Source of the DNA: Clostridium paraputrificum
GTDB taxonomy: Bacteria > Bacillota > Clostridia > Clostridiales > Clostridiaceae
NCBI RefSeq assembly: GCF_900447045.1
Contig: NZ_UAWH01000018.1
Span: 62,001-126,000, forward strand
Length of the DNA: 64,000 bases
Direction of reading: 5' to 3'
Shown in pieces: positions 44,828 to 54,002 of this stretch (position 1 is its first letter; every line of letters starts with the position of its first letter). The notes below the pieces were generated by a model that had not been told where the DNA came from, did no database searches, and saw only the letters and a program-made list of their open reading frames with translations. A program made the position numbers and the translations under genes.

Positions 44828-44944
44828 CTGCTTTATATAAAAGCAATATCTATTCAATTTCTTTCTCTTTAAATTTATATAATTCGACAAAGTGTGATAT
44901 TTTTTTATTACTTGGAAACAATATTCTTGAAGGGAGGAAGATAA

Positions 44945-46126
44945 ATGAATAAGAAAATAATTAAATCAATATCTCTATCATTAATGATTATACTATCTAT
45001 TTTATTATTACCTGTAGGAATATTAACAAGTGCTAAGGAAGAAGAGTCTAAAGGTGGAGGAGTAAATAGTATAGAAGCAAAATCATATTTACTTATGGAG
45101 CCTATTTCAGGAAAAGTTCTATATGAAAACAACATAGATGAAAAGTTTGCTCCAGCTTCTGTAACGAAAATAATGACAATGTTATTAACTATGGAGGCTG
45201 TAGATAGTGGTAAAATTAAATTAGATGACAAGGTAACATGCAGCGAAAATGCTAAAAAAATGGGCGGAAGCACAATGTTACTTGATACAGGAGAAGTTAG
45301 AACAGTAGAAGAGTTATTAAAAGGTGTAGCAATAGCATCTGGTAATGATGCTGCTGTAGCTTTAGCTGAATACCTAGGTGGAACAGAAGAAGATTTCGTA
45401 AACATGATGAACAAAAGATGCCAAGAATTAGGTATGAAAAATACTACATTTAAAAATTGTAATGGACTTCCATGTGAAGGGCATCTTTCAACAGCAAGAG
45501 ATATAGCATTAATGTCTCGTGAATTGTTGAAACATCCAACTATATTAAAATATTCAGGAACTTATATGGAAACAATCTCTGAAGGAAGAAAATCCCCAAT
45601 TGAATTAGTTAATCATAATAAACTTGTAAGATTTTTTGAAGGTTGTGATGGACTAAAAACTGGCTTTACTAATGAGGCTAAGTATTGTATTTCAGCTACT
45701 GCAAAAAGAAATGGAGTAAGAATGTTAGCTGTAATTATGGGGGCACCTACATATAAAATCAGAAATAGAGATGCAGGTATATTAATGAACTATGGCTTCT
45801 CTAAATATGAAGGAAAGAAGCTTGTATCTAAGGATGAAGATGTAGATAAGGTACAAATGGGTAAACAAACTGATAGGTTCTTTATGGCTAAGGCTAAGGA
45901 TGATCTAGAAGTTGTAGTACCAAAGGGAAATAGCGGCGAATTAGTTAAAAAGGTCGTTATGGATGAAGTTAAGGACGAATACAAAGCAGGAGATATAGTA
46001 GGTAAATGTGAAGTATACCTTGGAGAAGAAAAGGTAGGAGAAGTTAAGATTTATTGTGATAGAGACGTTAAGAAGGGTGGAATCTTTGATTCTATCAAGT
46101 ATAATATAAAGAATATTTTTAAGTAA
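44945..46126 (+). CDS. dacF: D-alanyl-D-alanine carboxypeptidase (DacF type)
   Basis: 393 residues. A signal peptide (1-30) is followed by the S11 peptidase domain: SVTK (S72, K75), SGN at ASGNDAAV and KTG at LKTGFTNE. A C-terminal beta domain and a basic amphipathic helix (IKYNIKNIFK) attach it to the membrane. It trims stem peptides of peptidoglycan. In B. subtilis dacF is forespore-specific and follows deoB-pdp, matching this order. Confidence 0.9.
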   Translation: MNKKIIKSISLSLMIILSILLLPVGILTSAKEEESKGGGVNSIEAKSYLLMEPISGKVLYENNIDEKFAPASVTKIMTMLLTMEAVDSGKIKLDDKVTCSENAKKMGGSTMLLDTGEVRTVEELLKGVAIASGNDAAVALAEYLGGTEEDFVNMMNKRCQELGMKNTTFKNCNGLPCEGHLSTARDIALMSRELLKHPTILKYSGTYMETISEGRKSPIELVNHNKLVRFFEGCDGLKTGFTNEAKYCISATAKRNGVRMLAVIMGAPTYKIRNRDAGILMNYGFSKYEGKKLVSKDEDVDKVQMGKQTDRFFMAKAKDDLEVVVPKGNSGELVKKVVMDEVKDEYKAGDIVGKCEVYLGEEKVGEVKIYCDRDVKKGGIFDSIKYNIKNIFK

Positions 46127-46130
46127 TTTA

Positions 46131-46164
46131 AAGGTGATAGAAGTGTACTTCTATCACCTTTTTA
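46131..46164. terminator. perfect 14-bp terminator
   Basis: AAGGTGATAGAAGT (46131-46144) pairs with ACTTCTATCACCTT (46147-46160), two-base loop and T-run. Confidence 0.9.
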
Positions 46165-46244
46165 GCTTGTCTAATTAGCTCAAAATTGGTATTATAATAA
46201 GGTATGACTAAATGTATGAAATAGAAGAGTAAGGTGGAATTTTA

Positions 46245-46994
46245 ATGGAATTACCTAAGATTAAAGTGGCTGACTTTGAAGGGCCCTTTGACTTATTGCT
46301 GCATTTAATAAAAAAGAATAAAATGAATATCTATAATGTTGAGATATATAAGGTTACTAATCAATATCTAAGATATTTAGATGAGATGAAGGAAATGGAT
46401 CTTGAGATAACTTCTGAATTTATAGTAGTTGCTGCAACTTTAATAGAGATAAAATCTAAGACTCTTCTTCCTAAGCACAAAGTTGAAGAGGAAGATGAAG
46501 AAGATATAGAAAAGAAGTTATTAGAAAAGCTTATTATCTATAAAAAGATTAAAGAAGCAACTGAGTTCTTTAAAGGAAAGTATACAAGCTCTGGTAATAT
46601 TTATACCAAGAAGCCAGAAGTGATAGAGGAGATTAAAGGACCAGTAGATAATGATGAATTATTAAGAAATGTAACCTTACTTGATTTATATAATATTTAT
46701 AATAATCTTCTGGAAATATATTTAAATAAACAAAATAAAGGAAATGTAATACAGAAGAAAATATATGTTGATAAATATAAGATAGAAGATAAATTTGATT
46801 ATCTTTCTGAAAAGTTAAAAGAAAAAAAGATTACAGAGTTTTCAGACCTTATGATGGAATGTGAATGTAAACTTGAATGTGTTGTTACTTTCTTAGCGCT
46901 TTTAGAACTTATGAAACAAAGAATGGTAAAGGTATACCAAACAGGAAGCTTTGGAGAAATATTAATTGAAAGGAATGAAGAAGAGGTTGAATAA
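46245..46994 (+). CDS. scpA: segregation and condensation protein A
   Basis: 249 residues. The N-terminal kleisin motif FEGPFDLLLHLIKKNKMNIYN is typical of ScpA, as is the SKTLLPK block. The C-terminal winged helix ends in ALLELMKQRMVKVYQ. It bridges the SMC heads and, with ScpB, forms condensin. scpB overlaps its 3' end. Confidence 0.95.
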   Translation: MELPKIKVADFEGPFDLLLHLIKKNKMNIYNVEIYKVTNQYLRYLDEMKEMDLEITSEFIVVAATLIEIKSKTLLPKHKVEEEDEEDIEKKLLEKLIIYKKIKEATEFFKGKYTSSGNIYTKKPEVIEEIKGPVDNDELLRNVTLLDLYNIYNNLLEIYLNKQNKGNVIQKKIYVDKYKIEDKFDYLSEKLKEKKITEFSDLMMECECKLECVVTFLALLELMKQRMVKVYQTGSFGEILIERNEEEVE

Positions 46995-47595
46995 ATTTGA
47001 CATAGGACAGTTCGAGTTTAAGGAAGTATCAAGAAAAGATACTCAAAAAGGAATAATTGAAGCAATGCTATTTGTAAGTGGAGAACCTCTATCATTAAGA
47101 GATATAGCAATTAACCTTGAAGCTACTCCTAAATATGTAGAAGAGTTATTAGATGAAATGATTAAGGATTATGATGAAGTATCAAGAGGAATAAAGCTTA
47201 TATCTATAAATGGTGCTTATCAATTAGTTACTAAGGCAGAGCATAGCGATTACATACAAAAATTATTAAAGAAGAATAAAAGACAGTCTCTTTCACAGGC
47301 TTCATTAGAAAGTCTTGCAATAGTTGCATATAAACAACCTATTACAAGAATTGATATTGATGAAATAAGAGGAGTTAAGTCTGATAGTGCCATTCAAAAG
47401 CTTATAGAGAAGGACTTAATAAAGGAAGTTGGAAGATTAGAAGTTCCAGGTAGACCAATTCTTTATGGTACAACAGAAGAATTTTTAAGACAATTTGGAT
47501 TACACGATCTTAAAGAGCTTCCATCTCTTGACCTTTATGCTGTAGAAGAAGAGCAAGAGCTTGAAGAAGAGATTGCATTAGATAGTGAAGAATAA
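46975..47595 (+). CDS. scpB: segregation and condensation protein B
   Basis: 206 residues. Two winged-helix domains are recognised by GIIEAMLFVSGEPLS, SLESLAIVAYKQPITR and EIRGV. The start is uncertain: ATG 46975 lies inside scpA, and a TTG at 46987 or 46966 is possible. ScpB dimers bind ScpA and complete the SMC complex. The end is acidic, as common in Clostridium. Confidence 0.9.
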   Translation: MKKRLNKFDIGQFEFKEVSRKDTQKGIIEAMLFVSGEPLSLRDIAINLEATPKYVEELLDEMIKDYDEVSRGIKLISINGAYQLVTKAEHSDYIQKLLKKNKRQSLSQASLESLAIVAYKQPITRIDIDEIRGVKSDSAIQKLIEKDLIKEVGRLEVPGRPILYGTTEEFLRQFGLHDLKELPSLDLYAVEEEQELEEEIALDSEE

Positions 47596-47601
47596 ATAAT
47601 T

Positions 47602-47642
47602 AGGGATATTAGAATTATTAATTGAAATTCTAATATCCCTTT
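47602..47642. terminator. bidirectional terminator
   Basis: AGGGATATTAGAATT (47602-47616) pairs with AATTCTAATATCCCT (47626-47640). It lies between convergent scpB and ytfJ. Confidence 0.8.
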
Positions 47643-47658
47643 AACATTAAGAGGAGAA

Positions 47659-48144
47659 TTATTGGTTATCTAAATGAATTGCTTTATCTGTTGATTCAAA
47701 ATCATCAGGATATAGGTCTACATCAGGTGTTGTATTACTAGAAGGTTGTTCATTGCAACTTCCAGACTTTTTAAATAAGTCTTTAACCATATCTATAATT
47801 TGTGGTACAGTATCAACAATCCTATCATATGTATTGTCTTGTTCTACAGGCATTAATCTAACAGCATTATCCTTTACTACTAGAAATGCTACAGGTTTAA
47901 CTGATACTCCAGCACCTGAACCACCACCAAATGGGTAGTCACTGTTAGAGTTTACTTTTGTATTAGCTTCTCCAAATTCAGAACCACCAGATGCAAATCC
48001 AAAGGATACTTTAGAAATTGGAATAATACAGCTACCGTCTTTAGTTTCTACAACATCACCTATAACAGTATTTACATCAACCATATCTCTTAAGTTTTCC
48101 ATAGTACTTTTCATTAAAGTTTCTACTGGATGTTCATTATTCAT
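47659..48144 (-). CDS. ytfJ: GerW/YtfJ sporulation protein
   Basis: 161 residues. The family pattern is clear: MKSTMENLRDMVDVNTVIG at the start, the central PISKVSFGFASGGSEFG and the Gly-rich FGGGSGAGVSVKPVAFLV. In B. subtilis YtfJ (GerW) is made in the forespore and needed for normal spore germination. It overlaps the end of the upstream DUF2953 gene by eight bases, a conserved pair. Confidence 0.9.
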   Translation of the reverse strand: MNNEHPVETLMKSTMENLRDMVDVNTVIGDVVETKDGSCIIPISKVSFGFASGGSEFGEANTKVNSNSDYPFGGGSGAGVSVKPVAFLVVKDNAVRLMPVEQDNTYDRIVDTVPQIIDMVKDLFKKSGSCNEQPSSNTTPDVDLYPDDFESTDKAIHLDNQ

Positions 48145-48700
48145 TGTCTTTTACCTCCTTTTTGGGTACTGACCCTCTTGCTATTAAAAATAACATATAT
48201 ATAATTTGAGCTAGTGATAAGAAAATTATACTTTTTATATCAAAATTTACTATAAAATCATCTTTAAATTGAGGAGTAATAGGAAATTTAAATTTTTTTG
48301 ATTTAAAAAATACATTTATTATTCTAAGTATTAAAGGCATTGTTGCAGAGATAGCTCCATATGATATTGCAGTTTTAGCTGCATCATTTAAGGAGTATGA
48401 AAGAGAGCCTTCAAGCCTTAGTGTTGGCTTAAATTTATTCCTATCTAAAGCCTTAACTATTTTCTTAGGATCAAAAGATATTGTGAAAAAGAAATTTGAA
48501 GTCTTTTTCTTTTTAGTTTCATTTATTTTTTTTTCATTGATTTTCTTCTTATTATTTTCTACCCCATTTTTTGTGCCTTTTTTCAAAATTGTAAACTTAT
48601 ATAATTTTATATAATAATTTTCTTTACTGTAGCAAATACTAAGCTTAATAGGAATAGGGAGCAATAAAATAAGAAGGATAATAATTAGAAAAATCTTCAT
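48137..48700 (-). CDS. DUF2953 membrane protein
   Basis: 187 residues from ATG 48700 (GGAGGAG upstream; the start at 48724 is before that site). An N-terminal span (1-18) and a C-terminal segment (about 150-175) are hydrophobic, with a Lys-rich middle. DUF2953 proteins are usually the upstream partner of ytfJ in sporulating Firmicutes, as here. Their function is unknown. Confidence 0.8.
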   Translation of the reverse strand: MKIFLIIILLILLLPIPIKLSICYSKENYYIKLYKFTILKKGTKNGVENNKKKINEKKINETKKKKTSNFFFTISFDPKKIVKALDRNKFKPTLRLEGSLSYSLNDAAKTAISYGAISATMPLILRIINVFFKSKKFKFPITPQFKDDFIVNFDIKSIIFLSLAQIIYMLFLIARGSVPKKEVKDNE

Positions 48701-48840
48701 AGTACTCCTCCAAACATATAACATTTATATTATTGCCTATTTAAACCAAAATAAACTTCTTATTTTTTTATGGTAAGAGGTTTATTTTTTAGTTATTTAG
48801 ACAAACTACACTTAGAAAAGAGAATTAGAGGGTGGTTTTG

Positions 48841-49701
48841 ATGAAACTTTATGCGAGAAAATTATCAATATTATTAAGTACAGTATTATTAAGTTCTTTA
48901 TTCATGCAAGTGAATGTACTTGCATCTCCAAAGGACAACTTTAGAGTAAGTGCAAGAAATGCAATTGCTATGGATAGAGAAACCAAACAAATTCTATTTA
49001 ATCAAAATGGATATGAATTAGTACCAATGGCAAGTACAACTAAAATATTAACTGCTTTAATTACCATAGAAAGAGGAAACTTAGATGAAAAGTTTACTGT
49101 AAGTAAAAATGCAGCTTCTATAAGAGGCTCTAAGGTTGGTTATAAAGCAGGAGAGGAAATTGCCATAAAAGAATTATTATTTGGATTAATGTATAGGTCA
49201 GGTAATGATGCAGCAATTACCTTAGCTGAAGGAATTGGTGGCTCAGTTGAAGGCTTTGCAGAAATTATGAATCACTATGCAAAGAGCTTAGGATTACTTG
49301 ATTCCCATTTTGAATCTCCTCATGGTTTAGATTCAAGTGGTCACTATTCATCTGCATATGATTTAGCTGTTTTAACAGCTAAGGGAATGGAGTATGATAT
49401 GTTTAGAGAAGTGGTTGGAACAAAGGAAATAAGAAAAGATACTTATGGCTTCTCAAGAGACTACAATAATATAAATAAAATACTTTGGAAAATCCCGGGA
49501 GCTAATGGGGTTAAAACAGGATACACTGGTCAAGCTGGAAAATGTCTTGTATCATCAGTTAATCATGATGGAAGAGATATAATTATAGTAGTTTTAAATT
49601 GTCCTGATAGATGGAATCAAACTGATAAGATTTATAAGCATGTGGCTGAAAAGATGGCATTTCAGAATGAGAATATGAAAGAGATGGTAATGACAGAATA
49701 G
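48841..49701 (+). CDS. D-alanyl-D-alanine carboxypeptidase
   Basis: 286 residues from ATG 48841. Signal peptide 1-28, then the S11 domain: STTK (S65, K68), SGN at RSGNDAAI, KTG at VKTGYTGQ. It lacks the C-terminal domain of DacF, as do the short sporulation-linked S11 enzymes (DacB-like). It is divergent from the ytfJ operon, which suggests a spore-cortex role, though that is inference. Confidence 0.85.
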   Translation: MKLYARKLSILLSTVLLSSLFMQVNVLASPKDNFRVSARNAIAMDRETKQILFNQNGYELVPMASTTKILTALITIERGNLDEKFTVSKNAASIRGSKVGYKAGEEIAIKELLFGLMYRSGNDAAITLAEGIGGSVEGFAEIMNHYAKSLGLLDSHFESPHGLDSSGHYSSAYDLAVLTAKGMEYDMFREVVGTKEIRKDTYGFSRDYNNINKILWKIPGANGVKTGYTGQAGKCLVSSVNHDGRDIIIVVLNCPDRWNQTDKIYKHVAEKMAFQNENMKEMVMTE

Positions 49702-49773
49702 GATAAAGTTGGTTTGCCATTATTAGTTTTTTTTGATAATCTAAAAGTGAATAAAAATTAAAGGAGTAATGTT

Positions 49774-50439
49774 ATGGATAAAAAGAAAATTTTAAGCACT
49801 GTTGATCATACTTTGTTATCTCAAACAGCTACATGGGAAGATATTAAGAGAATTTGTGATGAAGGAATGAAGTATGAAGTTGCTTCAATTTGTATTCCTC
49901 CATCTTACATAAGAGAAGCGAAAAATTATGTGGGAGATAAATTAGCTCTTTGTACAGTAATAGGATTCCCTAATGGATATATGACAAAAGCTACAAAAAT
50001 CTATGAAACAATGGATGCCATTGCAAATGGTGCAGATGAGATAGATATGGTTATTAACTTAGGTCATGTAAAGGATAAGAAGTATGACCTAATTGAAGAA
50101 GAAATAAGAGAAATTAAGAAGGCTTGTGGTTCTAAAATACTTAAGGTTATAATAGAAACTTGCTTCCTAACTGAAGAAGAAAAGATTAGTATGTGTAAGG
50201 TTGTAACAAATGCAGGTGCAGATTTCATTAAAACTTCAACTGGATTTGGAACAGGTGGAGCAACTAGAGAAGATATAGAGCTTTTCGTTAAGCATGTTGG
50301 ACCAAATGTAAAGATAAAAGCAGCTGGAGGAGTAAGAGATTTAGCTACTGCAGAAGACTTTATTAACCTTGGTGTTTCAAGACTTGGAACAAGTTCAATT
50401 ATAAAGATAATTAACAAAGAAGAAGTAACAGGATATTAA
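49774..50439 (+). CDS. deoC: deoxyribose-phosphate aldolase
   Basis: 221 residues, full length. The Schiff-base Lys motif [16 protein letters not shown] and the KAAGGVRD motif are present, with the VDHTLL start. It splits deoxyribose-5-phosphate into acetaldehyde and glyceraldehyde-3-phosphate, completing the deoB-pdp pathway, from which it is separated by about 5 kb. AAAGGAG upstream; own terminator. Confidence 0.95.
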   Translation: MDKKKILSTVDHTLLSQTATWEDIKRICDEGMKYEVASICIPPSYIREAKNYVGDKLALCTVIGFPNGYMTKATKIYETMDAIANGADEIDMVINLGHVKDKKYDLIEEEIREIKKACGSKILKVIIETCFLTEEEKISMCKVVTNAGADFIKTSTGFGTGGATREDIELFVKHVGPNVKIKAAGGVRDLATAEDFINLGVSRLGTSSIIKIINKEEVTGY

Positions 50440-50443
50440 TAAC

Positions 50444-50473
50444 AAAGAGCTGTTTTAATAAACAGCTCTTTTA
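50444..50473. terminator. deoC terminator
   Basis: AAAGAGCTGTTT (from 50444) pairs with AAACAGCTCTTT, five-base loop and T-run; also faces the minus-strand gene fragment. Confidence 0.85.
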
Positions 50474-50482
50474 CTTATGCTT

Positions 50483-50779
50483 TTAACAAAGTTTTGTATT
50501 AAATATATTATCTAAATTAAGTTTAGTTACTTTATTCTTGATTTCTTTTATATTAAGTGTATATAGTCCTAGTTCTTGCATTCTCTTAAAGTAGCCAGCA
50601 CCTGCAAAAGTATATCTTACCTTTCTTCCATCTCTAGTTTTAGATTGTTCATTTTCATATGAAATTATATCTCCAATAGCAATTGAACTTGGAAGGATAA
50701 GAAGTGGCAATCCTAGTGCTAGTCTTACTGAATTATGGCCAGCTAGGGTGCCTGTACATATAGCTTCTGCATGGATGTC
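50483..50779 (-). pseudogene. 3' fragment of a flavoprotein-like gene, cut by the prophage
   Basis: 98 codons without a start. The sequence DIHAEAICTGTLAGHNSVR, followed by ALGLPLLILPSSIAIGDII, resembles the C-terminal FAD-binding end of GidA/TrmFO-like flavoproteins (AGHNAVR motif), but the family is uncertain. A stop codon (TAA) lies directly before codon 1 at 50780-50782, at the junction with prophage DNA. The 5' part should lie at the other end of the prophage, outside the window. Confidence 0.65.
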
Positions 50780-50812
50780 TTAATTGCGATGATTTATATT
50801 TTGCGAATAGAC
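50770..50812. other. prophage-chromosome junction (att site)
   Basis: Homology to the cut gene stops within a few bases of 50779, and prophage DNA with the serine recombinase follows. Large serine recombinases join at a two-base core, here probably near 50775-50785. The exact core cannot be fixed without the other junction. Confidence 0.55.
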
Positions 50813-50849
50813 TAGATAATTTTTTTATAGCATTATCTAGTTTTTTTTT
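50812..50849 (+). terminator. terminator at the prophage end
   Basis: CTAGATAAT (50812-50820) pairs with ATTATCTAG (50832-50840), then nine T on the + strand. It contains the recombinase stop codon (minus strand) and blocks + transcription from the chromosome. Confidence 0.7.
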
Positions 50850-52402
50850 ATATTAAAGTCTACTATAAATTTATCATCAGTTAGAGTGATAGATTCTATC
50901 AGTGATTTTAATGCTTTTTGTTTATCTTCTAAATTTAAATCATCAAAAGTTTTTTGAAAATTATCTAAATCATCTAAGATTGCAAGAACTTCAGATTGAG
51001 TGATAACAACCTCAGATTGATCATTTAGTAATTCTTCCTTTTGTTTACTTAATGCTTTTAGCTTATTGTTTTCAACTTTAATTTCTTGTAATAATATTTT
51101 TGAAAGTTCATCATCATCAGTTAATTTTAGTTTGTTTAATATTTGCTTTATAGCTTTATTAGATTTTTCAATTTCAACATCAATTTTATTAGATGATATA
51201 GTAGACTCTAAATCTTTACTGTTATTTAGTAGTTTTTGCAATTCAGCAAATAATGTTTCTTTACTATAATTTTTTAGAAATTTAATGAAATTCTTTTCAA
51301 ATAAATTACCATTTAAATTTTTTAAATTACATCTAGCACCACCGCTATTAATTTTCATATTACAAATATAATAAAATGGTTTAGTTCCATCCTTTCTTTT
51401 TTGACCATAGGAGATTCGCATTGTAGAACCGCATTTACAACGTAATAAACCAGTAAGAAGAGCAGTGTTAGTTTTTCCCATACGTGGGGCTTTGTATGCA
51501 TTATCCTTTAATATCTTTTGAACCTCTATCCATTGATCAGAAGGTATTACCCCTTTATGTTTAGCAGTTGCTACTATTGGTTCATCATCTTTACCATAGC
51601 GTAAAAGACCATTTCCGTTTGGTTCACCGCATACCTCATAACCTTCATTTGATAGATATTCAAATACTTCTTTTGAAGATTTTACATAAACAGGATTTTG
51701 GAGAATTACATTGATTGCGTTCTTATTTAAATTGCCTCCGTTCTTTCCCGTAAGATGATTAATAAGCGCCCATTTTCCAACTTGTGATAAAGATTTTTCT
51801 TCAAGATATTTATCATATAATAGTTTAACTAACTTTAATTCTTCCTCATTCTTTTTTAATTTGGTAATAGAACGTTCTTTACCAGTTTCATCAATATAGT
51901 ATTCTCTAGAACCATCAAAACCTAAAGGTGATTGACCTCCAAGCCATCTACCCATTTTAGCTAGGGTATACATGTTATCTTTGACACGTTCAGCAAGTTG
52001 TTCACGCTCTAGTTGAGCTAATGAAGCAAGTATACCTATAACAGCTCTACCAAAGCTAGTAGAGCTATCAAAACCTTCAGTAGCACTATAAATTATGACT
52101 CCAAGATCATCACATAATTGCATAGTATTATGTATATCTCTAGCATTTCTACCAAGTCTATTAAGTTGATATATAACTATAGAGTTTATTTGTTTCTTTT
52201 TAATCTTTTCCATCATTAATTGGTATTGAGGCCTATTTTCATTTTTACCACTAAAACCTTCATCAATAAAAATATTTACATTTTCACTATCGATATTAAA
52301 TTTAAATTCGATGAATTTTTTACACTTTTCTATTTGATTTTCAATAGATTCACCTTTTCCAGTGAATTTAGATTTACGAGTATAAATAGCAATGGTGTTC
52401 AA
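50837..52402 (-). CDS. large serine recombinase (phage integrase)
   Basis: 521 residues. An N-terminal resolvase domain with catalytic Ser11 (IYTRKSKF), then the recombinase domain (about 155-280) and a zinc ribbon (LRCKCGSTMRISYG to CNMKINSGGARC). A C-terminal coiled coil follows, as in phiC31-type integrases. It integrates and excises the prophage at the adjacent junction. It is transcribed away from the lysogeny genes toward the att site. Confidence 0.9.
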   Translation of the reverse strand: MNTIAIYTRKSKFTGKGESIENQIEKCKKFIEFKFNIDSENVNIFIDEGFSGKNENRPQYQLMMEKIKKKQINSIVIYQLNRLGRNARDIHNTMQLCDDLGVIIYSATEGFDSSTSFGRAVIGILASLAQLEREQLAERVKDNMYTLAKMGRWLGGQSPLGFDGSREYYIDETGKERSITKLKKNEEELKLVKLLYDKYLEEKSLSQVGKWALINHLTGKNGGNLNKNAINVILQNPVYVKSSKEVFEYLSNEGYEVCGEPNGNGLLRYGKDDEPIVATAKHKGVIPSDQWIEVQKILKDNAYKAPRMGKTNTALLTGLLRCKCGSTMRISYGQKRKDGTKPFYYICNMKINSGGARCNLKNLNGNLFEKNFIKFLKNYSKETLFAELQKLLNNSKDLESTISSNKIDVEIEKSNKAIKQILNKLKLTDDDELSKILLQEIKVENNKLKALSKQKEELLNDQSEVVITQSEVLAILDDLDNFQKTFDDLNLEDKQKALKSLIESITLTDDKFIVDFNIKKN

Positions 52403-52450
52403 TTTATCATCTCCTTAACGAATAGATGTTATTTTAAACTATAAAATAAA

Positions 52451-52467
52451 CAGCTACAAAGTAGCTG
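52451..52467 (-). terminator. hairpin after the T5orf172 gene
   Basis: CAGCTAC (52451-52457) pairs with GTAGCTG (52461-52467); a short T-rich stretch follows on the minus strand. Confidence 0.45.
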
Positions 52468-52472
52468 AATAC

Positions 52473-53900
52473 TTATTCTTCAAGAGCTAATGTTTCTCTA
52501 TACTGTTCTGCTAACATTGTAGTATTAAACTCAGCAGAAGGATCTATATTATCAACTATTTTTCTTAAGTCATCTATATTTACTTTGAAAAATTCTTTTC
52601 TTAAATTGATTTTATTAACCCTTTGATTATTTAATATTCTATGTAATTCTTGCTCTAAAGAAACAGCATCATGTGAGAAAATAAATGAGTGTACATCAAA
52701 AGAAAATGGAACTGATGCACTACTCAATTCAGATATTCTATCCATCGGATTTATTCTTCTGGTCATTCCGATTTTAAATATATTATCACCGAAAGAACCA
52801 AGGTTACTTATTACATATACATAACCAGCTTTTCCATTTTGTCTACTTATTATTTCATCTTTTTTATCTTCTACTTTTTCAAGTAAATTTTGTAATTCTA
52901 AAATTTTATCTTGTAGTTCTTTCAATTTAATATCATCATCAGAGTTATTTATTAATTCTTGAATTTTCGAAATTTCATTTTTATACTTTTCTTCTTCTTT
53001 TTCAACTTGTTTTTGCTGTTGGGCTAAGAGTTTTCTTTCTTCAGCTTCTTGTTTCATTTGTTCTTTAAGGGCTGCTTGTTCTTCTTTTTCTCTTTGTTTT
53101 TTAATATAGTATTCATATTCTATTTGTGCAGCTTCTATAAATAAATATTCTATTTCGGATATAAACTTAGTTAGAGTTCCTAAGATTTGTTTGTTTCCAT
53201 CATCAGCTATAGCTAAATATTTTGTTGTTATACTTTTTATATCCTGTATTGTTTTATCTATTTGACTATATTTCAGATTAAATAGTACATTTTGTAATTC
53301 TGCTCTTAGTGCAATTACCATAAGTCTGTATATTGCCAAGTTAGCTTTGGTAGTATAGCGTTTTTCGTATTTTGCTAAAACAGCATCAATAGCTTTTTTG
53401 TTTATGTTGAAGGCTTGTCTTAAAGATTTCACATCCATACTATGCAGATGTAAGGTAACAGTAGGTGCAAGTTCATCAATAAGTTCTTTTTGATATGTTA
53501 ACCTGATTTTATCAATATTATTATTAAATATGTCTAATTCTGAGTATTTATTTATGATATTTTGAATTGATGAATATAATGGTTTAATTTTTGAAAGTTT
53601 TTTTGAATCTTTTTCTATTTTATCAGTTATTCTTGCACATTCTTCAAGCAATAATTTTTCTTGGTTATTCAAATTATTAATATTGTTTTGTTTAGAATTA
53701 ATATCATCATTTAATTTTATTAAATCTTTTTTTAGATTTACATAACTTAATTCATCTTTTGTTAATTTAAGATGTTCTAGTTCTTGATTTAATTTATAAA
53801 TTTCTTGATCTTTTACAATTTTAAGAGTATTCAGTTCTTGATTTAATCGTTCTATTTCTTTAGAAAGGGCAGCTACTTTCTTTTTATTAAATAAATCCAT
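52473..53900 (-). CDS. DUF4041 protein with T5orf172 (GIY-YIG-like) nuclease domain
   Basis: 475 residues from ATG 53900 (AAAGGAG upstream). Residues 1-90 and 240-330 are long coiled coils. In between lies the DUF4041 domain (VTLHLHSMDVKSLRQAF). The C-terminal T5orf172 domain (about 345-450) has GYVYVISN, then FKIGMTRR and FFKVN. This family occurs in prophages near repressor genes. A role in phage exclusion or DNA cutting is inferred, not shown. Confidence 0.8.
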   Translation of the reverse strand: MDLFNKKKVAALSKEIERLNQELNTLKIVKDQEIYKLNQELEHLKLTKDELSYVNLKKDLIKLNDDINSKQNNINNLNNQEKLLLEECARITDKIEKDSKKLSKIKPLYSSIQNIINKYSELDIFNNNIDKIRLTYQKELIDELAPTVTLHLHSMDVKSLRQAFNINKKAIDAVLAKYEKRYTTKANLAIYRLMVIALRAELQNVLFNLKYSQIDKTIQDIKSITTKYLAIADDGNKQILGTLTKFISEIEYLFIEAAQIEYEYYIKKQREKEEQAALKEQMKQEAEERKLLAQQQKQVEKEEEKYKNEISKIQELINNSDDDIKLKELQDKILELQNLLEKVEDKKDEIISRQNGKAGYVYVISNLGSFGDNIFKIGMTRRINPMDRISELSSASVPFSFDVHSFIFSHDAVSLEQELHRILNNQRVNKINLRKEFFKVNIDDLRKIVDNIDPSAEFNTTMLAEQYRETLALEE

Positions 53901-53948
53901 AAAAATCATCTCCTTTGCAAAAATATGTTTTTTTATTTTATAAATTAA

Positions 53949-53984
53949 CCAGTCAAAATATATATTTGTATATATTTTGACTGG
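53949..53984. terminator. 16-bp palindrome, terminator-like
   Basis: CCAGTCAAAATATATA (53949-53964) and its complement (53969-53984), four-base loop. It lies between two minus-strand genes; a T-rich tract follows on the minus strand. Confidence 0.6.
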
Positions 53985-54002
53985 TAATTAGTAACCTATT
54001 TA

